DNA of 64,000 nt from NCBI RefSeq assembly GCF_036169555.1, contig NZ_CP108032.1, positions 6,448,001 through 6,512,000 on the forward strand. The letters run 5' to 3'. The DNA is from Streptomyces sp. NBC_00306 (GTDB lineage Bacteria > Actinomycetota > Actinomycetes > Streptomycetales > Streptomycetaceae). Numbering within the stretch: position 1 is the first letter of the stretch; each line of letters opens with the position of its first letter. Below the pieces are notes generated by a model. It made no database searches and was not told where the DNA came from. It was given only the letters and a program-made list of their open reading frames with translations. This document shows, one piece after another, positions 34,067-42,707 of the stretch. The position numbers were made by a program, and so were the translations under genes.

Positions 34067-35731
34067 ATGAGTCCCATCCTCGCCGCCGTGCTCCAGGTGC
34101 TCGCGCTGATCGTCGCGCTGGCGCTGGCGTACCGCCCGCTCGGCGACTACATGGCCCGGGTCTACTCCTCGACCAAGCATCTGCGGGTCGAGAAGTGGAT
34201 ATACAAGGCCATCGGCGCCAATCCGTCCGCCGAGATGCGCTGGCCCGCCTATCTGCGCGGTGTGCTGGCCTTCTCCGCGGTCGGCGTCCTCTTCCTCTAC
34301 CTGCTCCAGCGGCTCCAGGGCAGCCTGCCCGGCTCGCTCGGCTTCGCCTCGATCGACCCGGACCAGGCGTTCAACACCGCCGCGTCCTTCGTCGCGAACA
34401 CCAACTGGCAGTCGTACTACGGCGAGCAGGCCATGGGCCACGTCGTCCAGACCGGCGGTCTGGCGGTGCAGAACTTCGTCTCCGCCGCCGTCGGCATCGC
34501 CGTCGCGGTCGCCCTCGTCCGGGGCTTCGCCCGCGCCCGCACCGGTGAGCTGGGCAACTTCTGGGCAGACCTGGTCCGCGGCACCGTCCGCATCCTGCTG
34601 CCCATCGCCGTGATCGGTGCGATCCTCCTGGTCGCGTGCGGCGCGATCCAGAACTTCGCCGGGATCCACGAGGTCGGCCAGTTCATGGGTGGCACGCAGG
34701 AGTGGAACGGCGGCGCGGTGGCCTCGCAGGAGGCCATCAAGGAGCTGGGCACGAACGGCGGCGGTTACTTCAACGCCAACTCGGCCCACCCCTTCGAGAA
34801 CCCGAACGGCCTGTCCAATCTGCTGGAGATCTTCCTGATCCTGCTGATCCCGTTCGCGCTGACGCGCACCTTCGGCCAGATGGTCGGCTCGGTCAAGCAG
34901 GGCTACGCGATCCTGGCGACGATGGTGGCGATCTGGATCGGGTTCACCGCGCTGATGATGTGGACCGAGTTCCACCACGGCGGCCCGGCGTTCGACATCG
35001 CCGGCGGCGCGATGGAGGGCAAGGAGACCCGCTTCGGAGTCGGCGGCTCGTCGATCTTCGCGGTGGCCACGACGCTCACCTCGACCGGCGCGGTCAACTC
35101 CTTCCACTCCTCGTTCACGGGCTTCGGCGGCGGTATCACCATGCTGGGGATGCAGCTGGGCGAGATCGCCCCCGGTGGTACGGGTTCCGGTCTCTACGGC
35201 ATCCTGATCATGGCGATCATCGCCGTGTTCATCGCGGGCCTGATGGTCGGCCGTACCCCCGAGTACCTCGGCAAGAAGATCGGCACCCGCGAGATCAAGC
35301 TCGCGGCCTGCTACATCCTCATCACCCCGGCGCTGGTGCTGTGCTTCACCGCCGCGGCGCTGGTCCTGCCGACCCCGGTGAACTCGCTGACCAACTCGGG
35401 TGCGCACGGCTTCTCCGAGATCCTCTACGCGTACACCTCGGCGGCCAACAACAACGGCTCGGCCTTCGCGGGTCTGAACGCGGACACGCAGTGGTTCAAC
35501 ACCACCCTCGGTCTCGCGATGCTCCTGGGCCGCTTCCTGCCGATCGTGTTCGTCCTCGCCCTGGCGGGCTCCCTCGCCGAGCAGAAGCCGGTGCCGGCGA
35601 CCGCGGGCACCCTGCGGACCGACAAGCCCCTCTACGCGGGCCTGCTGGTCGGCACCATCCTGATCATCGCGGGTCTGACCTACTTCCCGGCACTGGCGCT
35701 GGGCCCCCTCGCCGAAGGACTGGCGTCATGA
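34067..35731 (+). CDS. kdpA: K+-transporting ATPase subunit KdpA
   Basis: 554 aa, ATG 34067. The potassium-channel-like subunit with four selectivity-filter-like P loops (for example TAASFVANTNWQSY, ELGTNGGGYFNANSAHPFENP, SAANNNGSAFAGL) and about ten transmembrane helices. It captures K+ and passes it into the KdpA-KdpB tunnel. The stop overlaps the kdpB start (ATGA). Length and motifs are normal. Confidence 0.97.
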   Translation: MSPILAAVLQVLALIVALALAYRPLGDYMARVYSSTKHLRVEKWIYKAIGANPSAEMRWPAYLRGVLAFSAVGVLFLYLLQRLQGSLPGSLGFASIDPDQAFNTAASFVANTNWQSYYGEQAMGHVVQTGGLAVQNFVSAAVGIAVAVALVRGFARARTGELGNFWADLVRGTVRILLPIAVIGAILLVACGAIQNFAGIHEVGQFMGGTQEWNGGAVASQEAIKELGTNGGGYFNANSAHPFENPNGLSNLLEIFLILLIPFALTRTFGQMVGSVKQGYAILATMVAIWIGFTALMMWTEFHHGGPAFDIAGGAMEGKETRFGVGGSSIFAVATTLTSTGAVNSFHSSFTGFGGGITMLGMQLGEIAPGGTGSGLYGILIMAIIAVFIAGLMVGRTPEYLGKKIGTREIKLAACYILITPALVLCFTAAALVLPTPVNSLTNSGAHGFSEILYAYTSAANNNGSAFAGLNADTQWFNTTLGLAMLLGRFLPIVFVLALAGSLAEQKPVPATAGTLRTDKPLYAGLLVGTILIIAGLTYFPALALGPLAEGLAS

Positions 35732-37872
35732 CCCCCGCAACGAAGAAGCACGAGGAGCCCCGCTCCATGTCCACTGCCACACCGACCCGGGCGCCTCACA
35801 GCGATGCGCCCACCGGTCACAAGCCCGACGCGGCCCGCGTCGGCGGGGGTCTGTTCGACCCGAAGCAGCTGATCACGTCCCTGCCGGACGCCCTCAGGAA
35901 GCTCGACCCGCGGGTGATGATCAAGTCGCCCGTGATGTTCGTGGTCCTGGTCGGCTCCGTGCTGACGACGATCTTCGCGATCACGGACCCGACCAACTGG
36001 TTCGGCTGGGCGATCGCCGCCTGGCTCTGGCTGACCACGATCTTCGCCAACCTGGCGGAGGCCGTGGCCGAGGGCCGCGGCAAGGCGCAGGCCGACACCC
36101 TGCGCAAGGCCAAGACCGACACCGTCGCCCGCCGTCTGACCAAGGACGGCAGGGCGGAGGAGCAGGTGCCCGGCACCGAGCTGCGCATCGGCGACCTGGT
36201 CGTCTGCGAGGCCGGCGACATCATCCCCGGCGACGGTGACGTCGTCGAGGGCGTCGCATCGGTCGACGAGTCGGCCATCACCGGCGAGTCGGCCCCGGTC
36301 ATCCGTGAGTCCGGCGGTGACCGCAGCGCGGTCACCGGTGGTACGAAGGTGCTGTCCGACCGGATCGTCATCAAGATCACGGCGAAGCCCGGTGAGACGT
36401 TCATCGACCGGATGATCGCGCTCGTCGAGGGCGCGGCCCGTCAGAAGACACCCAACGAGATCGCGCTGAACATCCTGCTCGCCTCGCTGACCATCGTCTT
36501 CCTGCTCGCGGTCGTCACCCTCCAGCCGTTCGCGAAGTACGCCGGCGCCGAACAGACCATGATCGTGCTGACCGCACTGCTGGTCTGTCTGATCCCGACC
36601 ACGATCGGCGCACTGCTCTCGGCCATCGGTATCGCGGGCATGGACCGGCTGGTCCAGCGCAATGTGCTGGCCATGTCCGGCCGCGCTGTCGAGGCCGCGG
36701 GCGACGTCTCCACCCTCCTTCTCGACAAGACCGGCACCATCACCCTCGGCAACCGCCAGGCCGCCGAGTTCGTCCCGGTCAAGGGAGTCACGGAGGCCGA
36801 CCTGGCGGACGCGGCCCAGCTCTCCTCGCTCGCCGACGAGACCCCCGAGGGCCGCTCCATCGTCGTCCTGGCGAAGGAGAAGTACGCGCTGCGCGAGCGC
36901 CACCAGGGCGAACTGGCGCACGCCGAGTGGATCGCCTTCACCGCCCAGACCCGGATGTCGGGTGTGGATGTCGACGGCCGCAAGGTCCGCAAGGGCGCGG
37001 CGGGTTCGGTCATCGCCTGGGTCGCCGAGCGCGGTGGCACCGTCTCCGACGACGCCGACACCCTCGCAGGCACGATCTCGCAGGCCGGCGGCACCCCGCT
37101 GCTGGTCGCCGTCGAGGACGACCGGGGCGCCCGGATCCTGGGTGTCATCCACCTCAAGGACGTCGTCAAGGAAGGCATGCGTGAGCGGTTCGACGAACTG
37201 CGGCGCATGGGCATCAAGACGGTCATGATCACGGGTGACAACCCGCTGACCGCCCGGGCGATCGCCGAGGAGGCGGGTGTCGACGACTTCCTCGCCGAGG
37301 CCACGCCCGAGGACAAGATGGCGCTCATCAAGCGGGAGCAGGCCGGCGGCAAGCTGGTCGCGATGACCGGCGACGGTACGAACGACGCCCCCGCGCTGGC
37401 CCAGGCGGATGTCGGAGTGGCCATGAACACCGGTACCTCGGCCGCCAAGGAGGCCGGGAACATGGTGGACCTGGACTCCAACCCGACGAAGCTGATCGAG
37501 ATCGTCGAGATCGGCAAGCAGCTCCTCATCACCCGAGGCGCTCTGACGACCTTCTCGATCGCCAACGACGTCGCGAAGTACTTCGCGATCATCCCCGCGA
37601 TGTTCGCGGTGGTCTACCCGGGCCTGGACAAGCTCAACATCATGGGCCTGTCCTCGCCGGAGTCGGCGATCCTGTCCGCGGTCATCTTCAACGCGCTGAT
37701 CATCGTCGCGCTCGTGCCGCTCGCCCTCAAGGGCGTGCAGTACCGGCCGACCAGCGCCGACAAGATGCTCCGCCGCAACCTCGGGATCTACGGACTCGGC
37801 GGCCTCATCGCCCCGTTCATCGGCATCAAACTCATCGACCTGCTCATCTCCCTCATCCCTGGCATCGGGTGA
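35728..37872 (+). CDS. kdpB: K+-transporting ATPase ATP-binding subunit KdpB
   Basis: 714 aa, ATG 35728 coupled to kdpA, with GAAGGA 8 nt before; ATG 35767 is a possible internal start. P-type ATPase: actuator TGES (SAITGESAPV), phosphorylation motif DKTGT with Asp333, MITGDNPLTA, hinge MTGDGTNDAPALAQ. Energises K+ uptake in potassium starvation or osmotic stress. The extra N-terminal 40 residues are variable. Confidence 0.97.
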   Translation: MTPATKKHEEPRSMSTATPTRAPHSDAPTGHKPDAARVGGGLFDPKQLITSLPDALRKLDPRVMIKSPVMFVVLVGSVLTTIFAITDPTNWFGWAIAAWLWLTTIFANLAEAVAEGRGKAQADTLRKAKTDTVARRLTKDGRAEEQVPGTELRIGDLVVCEAGDIIPGDGDVVEGVASVDESAITGESAPVIRESGGDRSAVTGGTKVLSDRIVIKITAKPGETFIDRMIALVEGAARQKTPNEIALNILLASLTIVFLLAVVTLQPFAKYAGAEQTMIVLTALLVCLIPTTIGALLSAIGIAGMDRLVQRNVLAMSGRAVEAAGDVSTLLLDKTGTITLGNRQAAEFVPVKGVTEADLADAAQLSSLADETPEGRSIVVLAKEKYALRERHQGELAHAEWIAFTAQTRMSGVDVDGRKVRKGAAGSVIAWVAERGGTVSDDADTLAGTISQAGGTPLLVAVEDDRGARILGVIHLKDVVKEGMRERFDELRRMGIKTVMITGDNPLTARAIAEEAGVDDFLAEATPEDKMALIKREQAGGKLVAMTGDGTNDAPALAQADVGVAMNTGTSAAKEAGNMVDLDSNPTKLIEIVEIGKQLLITRGALTTFSIANDVAKYFAIIPAMFAVVYPGLDKLNIMGLSSPESAILSAVIFNALIIVALVPLALKGVQYRPTSADKMLRRNLGIYGLGGLIAPFIGIKLIDLLISLIPGIG

Positions 37873-37876
37873 CGTC

Positions 37877-38554
37877 ATGAACAACTCTGTCGGCAGCACG
37901 GCACGGCTGATCGGGGCAGGGCTGCGCGCCCTCCTCGTCCTGACCGTCGTCTGCGGCGTGATCTACCCGCTCGCCATCACCGGGGTCGCCCAGGCACTCT
38001 TCAACAACAAGGCCAACGGGTCCGAGGTGTCCTCGAACGGCAAGGTCGTCGGCTCCGAACTGATCGGGCAGACGTACAACCTTCCGCCGAAGAACCCCAA
38101 CGACCCGGAGGAGGCCCCGGCCCCGGACCTGAAGTGGTTCCAGCCGCGCCCGTCCAACGGCCTGGGCAGCAACAGCGTCAACACCCAGTACTCGCTGATC
38201 CTCTCAGGAGCGACCAACCGCTCGGGCGACAACCCCGAGCTGATCCAGTGGGTCAAGGACGCCAAGGCCGCGGTGGTCAAGGACAACTCCACCGCCACCT
38301 ACAAGGTCAAGCCCTCCGAGGTCCCGGCAGACGCCGTCACCTCCTCCGGCTCCGGCCTGGACCCGGCCATCTCCCCCCAGTACGCGGAGCTCCAGGTCCA
38401 CCGGGTGGCCGAGAAGAACAACCTCGACGTCGGCAAGGTCGAAAAGCTGGTCAAGGACCACACCGACGGCCGGACCCTCGGCTTCATCGGCGAGCCGACG
38501 GTGAACGTCCTCGAACTCAACATCGCGCTCAAGGAGCTCACCGGCGGACGCTGA
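37877..38554 (+). CDS. kdpC: K+-transporting ATPase subunit KdpC
   Basis: 225 aa, ATG 37877, 4 nt after kdpB. One N-terminal transmembrane helix (LRALLVLTVVCGVIYPLAITGVAQ) and an extracytoplasmic domain with the conserved GS.LIGQ (VGSELIGQ), FQPRPS and SGSGLDPAISPQYA. KdpC increases K+ affinity. No kdpDE sensor genes follow; a terminator closes the operon. Confidence 0.96.
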   Translation: MNNSVGSTARLIGAGLRALLVLTVVCGVIYPLAITGVAQALFNNKANGSEVSSNGKVVGSELIGQTYNLPPKNPNDPEEAPAPDLKWFQPRPSNGLGSNSVNTQYSLILSGATNRSGDNPELIQWVKDAKAAVVKDNSTATYKVKPSEVPADAVTSSGSGLDPAISPQYAELQVHRVAEKNNLDVGKVEKLVKDHTDGRTLGFIGEPTVNVLELNIALKELTGGR

Positions 38555-38572
38555 CCGTCGCCGGACAACGTC

Positions 38573-38610
38573 TGCGGGCCCGCACCCTGACAGGAGGGTG
38601 CGGGCCGCAG
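38573..38610 (+). terminator. Terminator of the kdp operon
   Basis: Stem GGCCCGCACCCT / AGGGTGCGGGCC extended by TGC/GCA past a bulged G, 6-nt loop, 19 nt after the kdpC stop. Confidence 0.85.
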
Positions 38611-38706
38611 AACCATGTGGACCGGGTCAGCCGCCGCAACCGCCGTTCACCGTCATGACGTCGATGCCATACAAGCTCTGACGTCGCCGAGAAGGGCCCG
38701 CACCAC

Positions 38707-39270
38707 ATGTCCGTCGACCAGGCGTCCTGGGACGCAGCGGTACGCCACCTGTACAGGGACGCTTACTCGTACGTCGCCACGGGTCCGCGCCGCAACGAGG
38801 ACTCGACGCTCGACGTCCTCGCGGTGATGTCCCGCACTGCCCCCGACCCCCGGGGCTGGGCACACATCGACGACCCGGCGCAAACTCCGGAGGGCCAACG
38901 GTTCCCCACGTACCCGTTCATCATCCGGCCCACGGAGTACGTCACGCCGCGCCTCAAGGAGATCGACCGGGACAGTGCCGAGAACCTGCTCCTCGCCCTC
39001 ACCGAGGGCGGCTGCACCCTGGCCAACCTCCAGCACTTCACCGAGTCCGAGAGCGAACTGCGCGCGACGGCGCGAACGATCGTCGAACGGTACGGGGACG
39101 CGGCCACCTGTCGCACCAACGTCAGCATGACCGGCAGCGCGCCCGGCACTCTCGACTTCACGCTGAACAGCCTGGAATACAGTCCGATGACCCACTACAC
39201 GGAGGACTGCGGCCTCGTCGTCATGTCGGACACCGAGGTCGGCCTGTTCTGGACCTTCAACGACCTCTGA
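38707..39270 (+). CDS. Hypothetical protein
   Basis: 187 aa, ATG 38707 with AGAAGGG at the right distance. No signal peptide or membrane segment; alpha/beta composition with phrases such as PTYPFIIRPTEYVTPRL and LDFTLNSLEYSPMTHYTEDCGLVVMS. I recognise no family. It marks the start of the accessory region, just after the kdp terminator. Confidence 0.65.
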   Translation: MSVDQASWDAAVRHLYRDAYSYVATGPRRNEDSTLDVLAVMSRTAPDPRGWAHIDDPAQTPEGQRFPTYPFIIRPTEYVTPRLKEIDRDSAENLLLALTEGGCTLANLQHFTESESELRATARTIVERYGDAATCRTNVSMTGSAPGTLDFTLNSLEYSPMTHYTEDCGLVVMSDTEVGLFWTFNDL

Positions 39271-39609
39271 CTCGGCCGCCGATCCCGTGCAGGCCCTTCA
39301 CCGTCGGCTCGCTCAGGACATGCGGTCCCGGTTCACCGTCGAAGCCCGCCCTCTCGCGAGGAGCCCGTGGGCCGGATCCAGTTGGAGAGCGGGCTGCTGG
39401 CCGGCGCGGATCCGTCGAAGTCCGCGCGGCACGCGTGGTTTCATACCTCTGACCGGCACATAAGCACCGTCGGTGGGAGAGTTGGCGGGCTTCGGCCCCC
39501 GTATGGTCCGGATCTTACTGATCGCTTCAGAATGCCGTCCTGCGGAGACGTCGGCGGCCCCATGGAACAATCTCGCCGGCCACGGACGGGCTCAGGGGGA
39601 TGGCGCGGT
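39271..39609. other. Non-coding stretch before the next hypothetical gene
   Basis: About 340 bp with no supported gene; the next gene's frame is open through part of it (from 39367), but the translation there looks random. It contains ACTGATCGCTTCAG (39517-39530), repeated exactly at 40007-40020. Confidence 0.45.
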
Positions 39610-40011
39610 ATGGAACGGGTGGGGGCTGCGCGAGACCTCGTGCTCGGCTACGTACGCGCTCTGAGCGCGATTGATGAGGCCGTGCGGGTCGCGATCCCCT
39701 CGCTTGAGCGCATGGCGGACGTCGTCGGCCTGGCCCGTTCGCGCCGGATCAGGCGGAGTGATCACATCGGCGCCTACTCCTACACGGTTCATGGGGCGGG
39801 CTGCCGCTTCGTCAGTGACAACGGCACTGAGGTCGAGGTGGACTTCGCAGTCGACGGGAGTGAAGTCTTCGACCTTTGGCGGCTGCGCTGTTACGGACTG
39901 AGCCTGCCGGACACGGTTGACGTCACGGATGACGAGTTGTGGTCCGCAGTGCGGTCGCTGCGACCGCCTTTGCACGAGGTGCGGCCGGGGTGGTTCCGGG
40001 TAGCCAACTGA
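39610..40011 (+). CDS. Hypothetical protein, small alpha/beta
   Basis: 133 aa from ATG 39610 (GGGGG upstream); ATG 39562 would add 16 residues. An N-terminal helix (DLVLGYVRALSAIDEAVR) leads into a beta-rich part (YTVHGAGCRFVSDNGTEVEVDFAV, VFDLWRLRCYGLSLP) and a C-terminal PGWF. The layout resembles small DUF6896-like proteins, but this is from memory and unverified. The stop lies only 7 bp from the edge of the IS5-family remnant. Confidence 0.6.
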   Translation: MERVGAARDLVLGYVRALSAIDEAVRVAIPSLERMADVVGLARSRRIRRSDHIGAYSYTVHGAGCRFVSDNGTEVEVDFAVDGSEVFDLWRLRCYGLSLPDTVDVTDDELWSAVRSLRPPLHEVRPGWFRVAN

Positions 40012-40017
40012 TCGCTT

Positions 40018-40440
40018 CAGGGTGAGGTTCGTAGGCGGTGGAGGGATATGAGCCTGCAGGTCAGTTCGAGCAGGCCCTGTGGAGATCGGGATCGGCGACG
40101 CGTCCTTCGTACCGGGTGCGGAGCCGTTTGAACTGGTGCAGCCAGGCAAAAGCGTGCTCGACCACCCAGCGCACCTTGACCAGTCCGCAGCCGTGGGCGA
40201 CGCCGCGTCGGGCAATTATTGTGCCGCTCGGCGTACAGGCGTCGGGGCTCGCGACGGGGGCGTCATCGCAGCCCCCCGGATCGGCTGGACGGTGTCCAGC
40301 AGGGGCAGGAGCTGGGTGACGTCGTGTCGGTTGCCGCCGGTGAGGGTGACGGCGAGCGGCGTTCCGTGACGGTCGACGATCAGGTGGTGCTTGGAGCCGG
40401 GGCGGGCGCGGTCGACGGGTGAGGGGCCGACGTAACCCCC
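40018..40440 (-). pseudogene. IS5-family transposase, C-terminal half (decayed)
   Basis: Minus-strand remains of a DDE transposase of the IS5 group. Readable blocks are GPSPVDRARPGSKHHLIVDR, GTPLAVTLTGGNRHDVTQLL, and, after a deletion of about 20 codons, IIARRGVAHGCGLVKVRWVV and HAFAWLHQFKRLRTRYE, followed by a frameshift near the end (LISLHRLRTSP readable in another frame). It is the continuation of the fragment at 42163-42420, separated by the IS110 element. Confidence 0.85.
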
Positions 40441-40442
40441 CT

Positions 40443-40908
40443 AATCCAGTGCGTAAGCAGACGGCCCGGGACCATGCAACGCCCCGGGCTAGCTGCTCGC
40501 ATAGGACAGCGAATGCCTGGATCCCCCCTGGCCGTCAAGGCCTCCTCAAAGAGCGGTATCGCTGTCCGTTGCGGGGTCCGCGGTGATGACGCGGGCGCCG
40601 GGCTGATGCCTCCGTTTCCCCGGGCCCTTGAGGCTTCTGTCAAGAGCGGCGCAGCCCGGCGCCTCCGTGGTCACCGCGAAACTCGCGGGGCCAGGTCGGA
40701 CGTTAATCGTCACGGCGCGAGCCCTCTCCAGGGTCGACCTCTTGTTCATCCGCGAGCCCGTGAGCTCTGCCGAAAGATCGAGCCCCTGGAGTTCGCTGGT
40801 GTCGCGAACGGCTACTGAGATGGCGGACCAACGAGTCCTTGGATTAGGGCGCCGCGTGACCCGCATGTGCTTGTGACCTGTATAGACGGACGGATCTGGG
40901 AGGACAGC
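40443..40908 (+). ncRNA. Candidate bridge RNA region of the IS110 element
   Basis: Non-coding left end, without a supported gene. Established knowledge: IS110-group elements encode a structured bridge RNA in the left end that base-pairs with target and donor. Hairpins visible include CCGCGA-AAC-TCGCGG (40674-40688). I cannot define the RNA's exact ends or loops by eye; TATAGA at 40881-40886 could be a -10 box for the transposase. Confidence 0.4.
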
Positions 40909-42150
40909 TTGACCGTGTTCTGTGGCATCGACTGGGCAGAGCGTCACCACGACGTCGCCCTCGTCGACGAAGCCGGCACTCTGCTCGCCCAAGCCCGTAT
41001 CACCGACGACCTTGCCGGCTACCACAAGCTCCTGGACCTCTTGGCCGAGCACGGCGACAGCCCAGATGATCCGATACCGGTGGCCATCGAGACCAGCCAC
41101 GGTCTCCTGGTCGCGAGCCTGCGCACCGGCAGCCGTCGGGTCTTCGCGATCAACCCGCTCGCCGCCGCGCGCTACCGCGACCGCCACGGCGTCAGCCGAA
41201 AGAAGTCCGACCCCGGCGACGCACTTGTCCTGGCGAACATCCTGCGCACCGACATGCACGCCCACCGGCCTCTGCCGGCCGACACCGAACTCGTCCAGGC
41301 CATCACGGTCCTGGCCCGAGCACAGCAGGATGCCGTCTGGACTCGGCAGCAGGTCGCCAACCAGGTCCGCTCACTCCTGCGCGAGTATTACCCTGCTGCT
41401 CTCCTGGCCTTCCAGAGCAAGCAAGGCGGTCTGACCAGGGCTGACGCCCGCGTTATCCTCACTCTGGCGCCGACTCCGGCCAAGGCCGCGAAGCTCACCC
41501 TCGCCCAGCTGCGGGCTGCCCTCAAACGCAGTGGCCGCCTCCGCGGCTGCGACGCGGAAGCCGAGCGGCTGCGGGACGTCTTTCGCGCGGAGTGCGCCCG
41601 CCAGCTCCCCAGCGTCGAGGACGCCTTCGGTCACCAGCTCCTGGCCCTGCTCAAGCAGCTGGACGCCACCTGCCAGGCCGCAGACGATCTCGCGGAGGCG
41701 GCCACGGCCGCCTTTCACCAGCACGCCGACAGCGAGATCCTGCTCAGCTTCCCCGGCCTGGGGCCCATGCTCGGTGCCCGCGTGCTCGCCGAGTTGGGCG
41801 ACGACCGGGCACGGTTCGCCGACGCCAGGGCGCTGAAGTCGTACGCCGGATCCGCCCCCATCACCCGGGCTTCCGGCAAGAAGCGTTTCGTCGGCCGCCG
41901 GTTCGTCAAGAACAATCGCCTCATCAATGCCGGCTTCCTCTGGGCCTTCGCCGCCCTTACCGCCTCACCAGGAGCAAACGCGCACTACCGGCGCCGACGC
42001 GAGCATGGTGACTGGCATGCCGCCGCACAAAGGCACTTGCTGAACCGCTTCCTTGGCCAGCTCCACCACTGCCTCAAGACCCGACAGCAGTTTGACGAAC
42101 AGCACGCCTTCGCACCGCTCCTGTCACCCCCAACCGAGCAGGCGGCTTGA
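40909..42150 (+). CDS. IS110-family transposase (recombinase)
   Basis: 413 aa from TTG 40909 with GGAGG 5 nt before, giving MTVFCGIDWAE; GTG 40915 is the alternative. RuvC-like DEDD domain: GIDWAE (D), VAIETSHG (E), KSDPGDALVLANIL (DD). A coiled middle is followed by the Tnp20 domain (LLSFPGLGPMLGARVLAELGD, AGSAPITRASGKK) holding the candidate catalytic Ser. Length is normal and all motifs are kept, so the element may be active. It catalyses RNA-guided DNA recombination in characterised relatives. Confidence 0.95.
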   Translation: MTVFCGIDWAERHHDVALVDEAGTLLAQARITDDLAGYHKLLDLLAEHGDSPDDPIPVAIETSHGLLVASLRTGSRRVFAINPLAAARYRDRHGVSRKKSDPGDALVLANILRTDMHAHRPLPADTELVQAITVLARAQQDAVWTRQQVANQVRSLLREYYPAALLAFQSKQGGLTRADARVILTLAPTPAKAAKLTLAQLRAALKRSGRLRGCDAEAERLRDVFRAECARQLPSVEDAFGHQLLALLKQLDATCQAADDLAEAATAAFHQHADSEILLSFPGLGPMLGARVLAELGDDRARFADARALKSYAGSAPITRASGKKRFVGRRFVKNNRLINAGFLWAFAALTASPGANAHYRRRREHGDWHAAAQRHLLNRFLGQLHHCLKTRQQFDEQHAFAPLLSPPTEQAA

Positions 42151-42162
42151 CTTCATAGCCCC

Positions 42163-42420
42163 CTGAGATGTCTTTGAGGGCCCGGACGTGCGATCTGTCC
42201 ACGGAGAAGTCGTCCAGGGGCCAGCGGGTCGGCGCGGCGAAGCTCCCTCAGCAGGGCGGCGTACAGGCGGGGCCGGAAGCCGGCCTCGGTCCAGTCCCGC
42301 AGTCGGCGTCAGGCCGTCACACCGGAGCCCCCCATGGTCTCCGCCGGGACGTCCCGCCATGCCGCACCGGTCCGCAGCACGAACAGGACACCGGCGGATT
42401 CGCTGACGTCTCGTCGGGCG
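42163..42420 (-). pseudogene. IS5-family transposase, N-terminal half (decayed)
   Basis: Minus-strand remnant: AGVLFVLRTGAAWRDVPAE, then GSGVTA and an in-frame TGA where Trp is expected, RRLRDWTEAGFRPRLYAALL, a frameshift, and LDDFSVDRSHVRALKDISGG, which ends at the IS110 junction and continues at 40440. The first 35 or so codons of the usual protein are missing. Dead before or after the IS110 insertion. Confidence 0.8.
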
Positions 42421-42707
42421 TGTGCCCAACTGCCCATTTCTCACGAGAACCAGAATGCAATTGCATTCCCGGCAACTCGCATTCGCATGAGGGGCGTTGG
42501 CGCAACCTCTAGCCGACCTGGCGCAGAGAATCTCTTCAGAGAGGAAACGTTTTTTCATCAACTGCTGCGTATTCAAATAAAATTGTTACTTCGTCAACTA
42601 TCTGCTGTTGCGGCGAATTGGAGGCGCAGTTAGTGTCGAAATGCCCCAAAATGGGATGAACGGCGTGCCCTGGGTCGACTCAGTGGCACAAAGAGAGGAC
42701 GGACATC
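42421..42707. other. AT-rich leader of the accessory cassette
   Basis: About 290 bp between the IS5 remnant and the repeat-protein gene. Roughly 42530-42610 is strikingly AT-rich for this genome (runs of T and TTCAAATAAAATTGTTAC), suggesting foreign origin and a strong promoter zone. It includes TCTCTTCAGAGA (42530 area) and AGAGAGGAC, the ribosome site of the next gene. No coding potential seen. Confidence 0.55.
42453..42468. promoter_or_regulatory. Perfect 16-bp palindrome
   Basis: GAATGCAATTGCATTC, self-complementary over its full length, 240 nt upstream of the first cassette gene. Size and symmetry fit a dimeric regulator's operator; none is known to bind. Confidence 0.5.

Larger units (their letters stand above)
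40441..42164 (+). mobile_element. IS110-family insertion sequence, inserted in an IS5-family transposase
   Basis: About 1.72 kb. The transposase frame fills 40909-42150. Both junctions lie in C-runs: left AACCCCCCTAATCC, right TAGCCCCCTGAG. Removing the element rejoins GACGTAACCCCCTGAGATG, an uninterrupted IS5-transposase sequence, so the ends are defined to within the C-run plus a CT core. A long left non-coding end (466 bp) and very short right end (about 14 bp) are typical of the IS110 group. A 7-bp subterminal hairpin (GCCCGGG 40464-40470 / CCCGGGC 40483-40489) lies near the left end. No terminal inverted repeats, as expected. Confidence 0.85.

Noticed and set aside
35680..37899. Long minus-strand frame opposite kdpB
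   Set aside because: Shadow of kdpB codon bias; low-complexity Asp/Arg/Gly product with no ribosome site.
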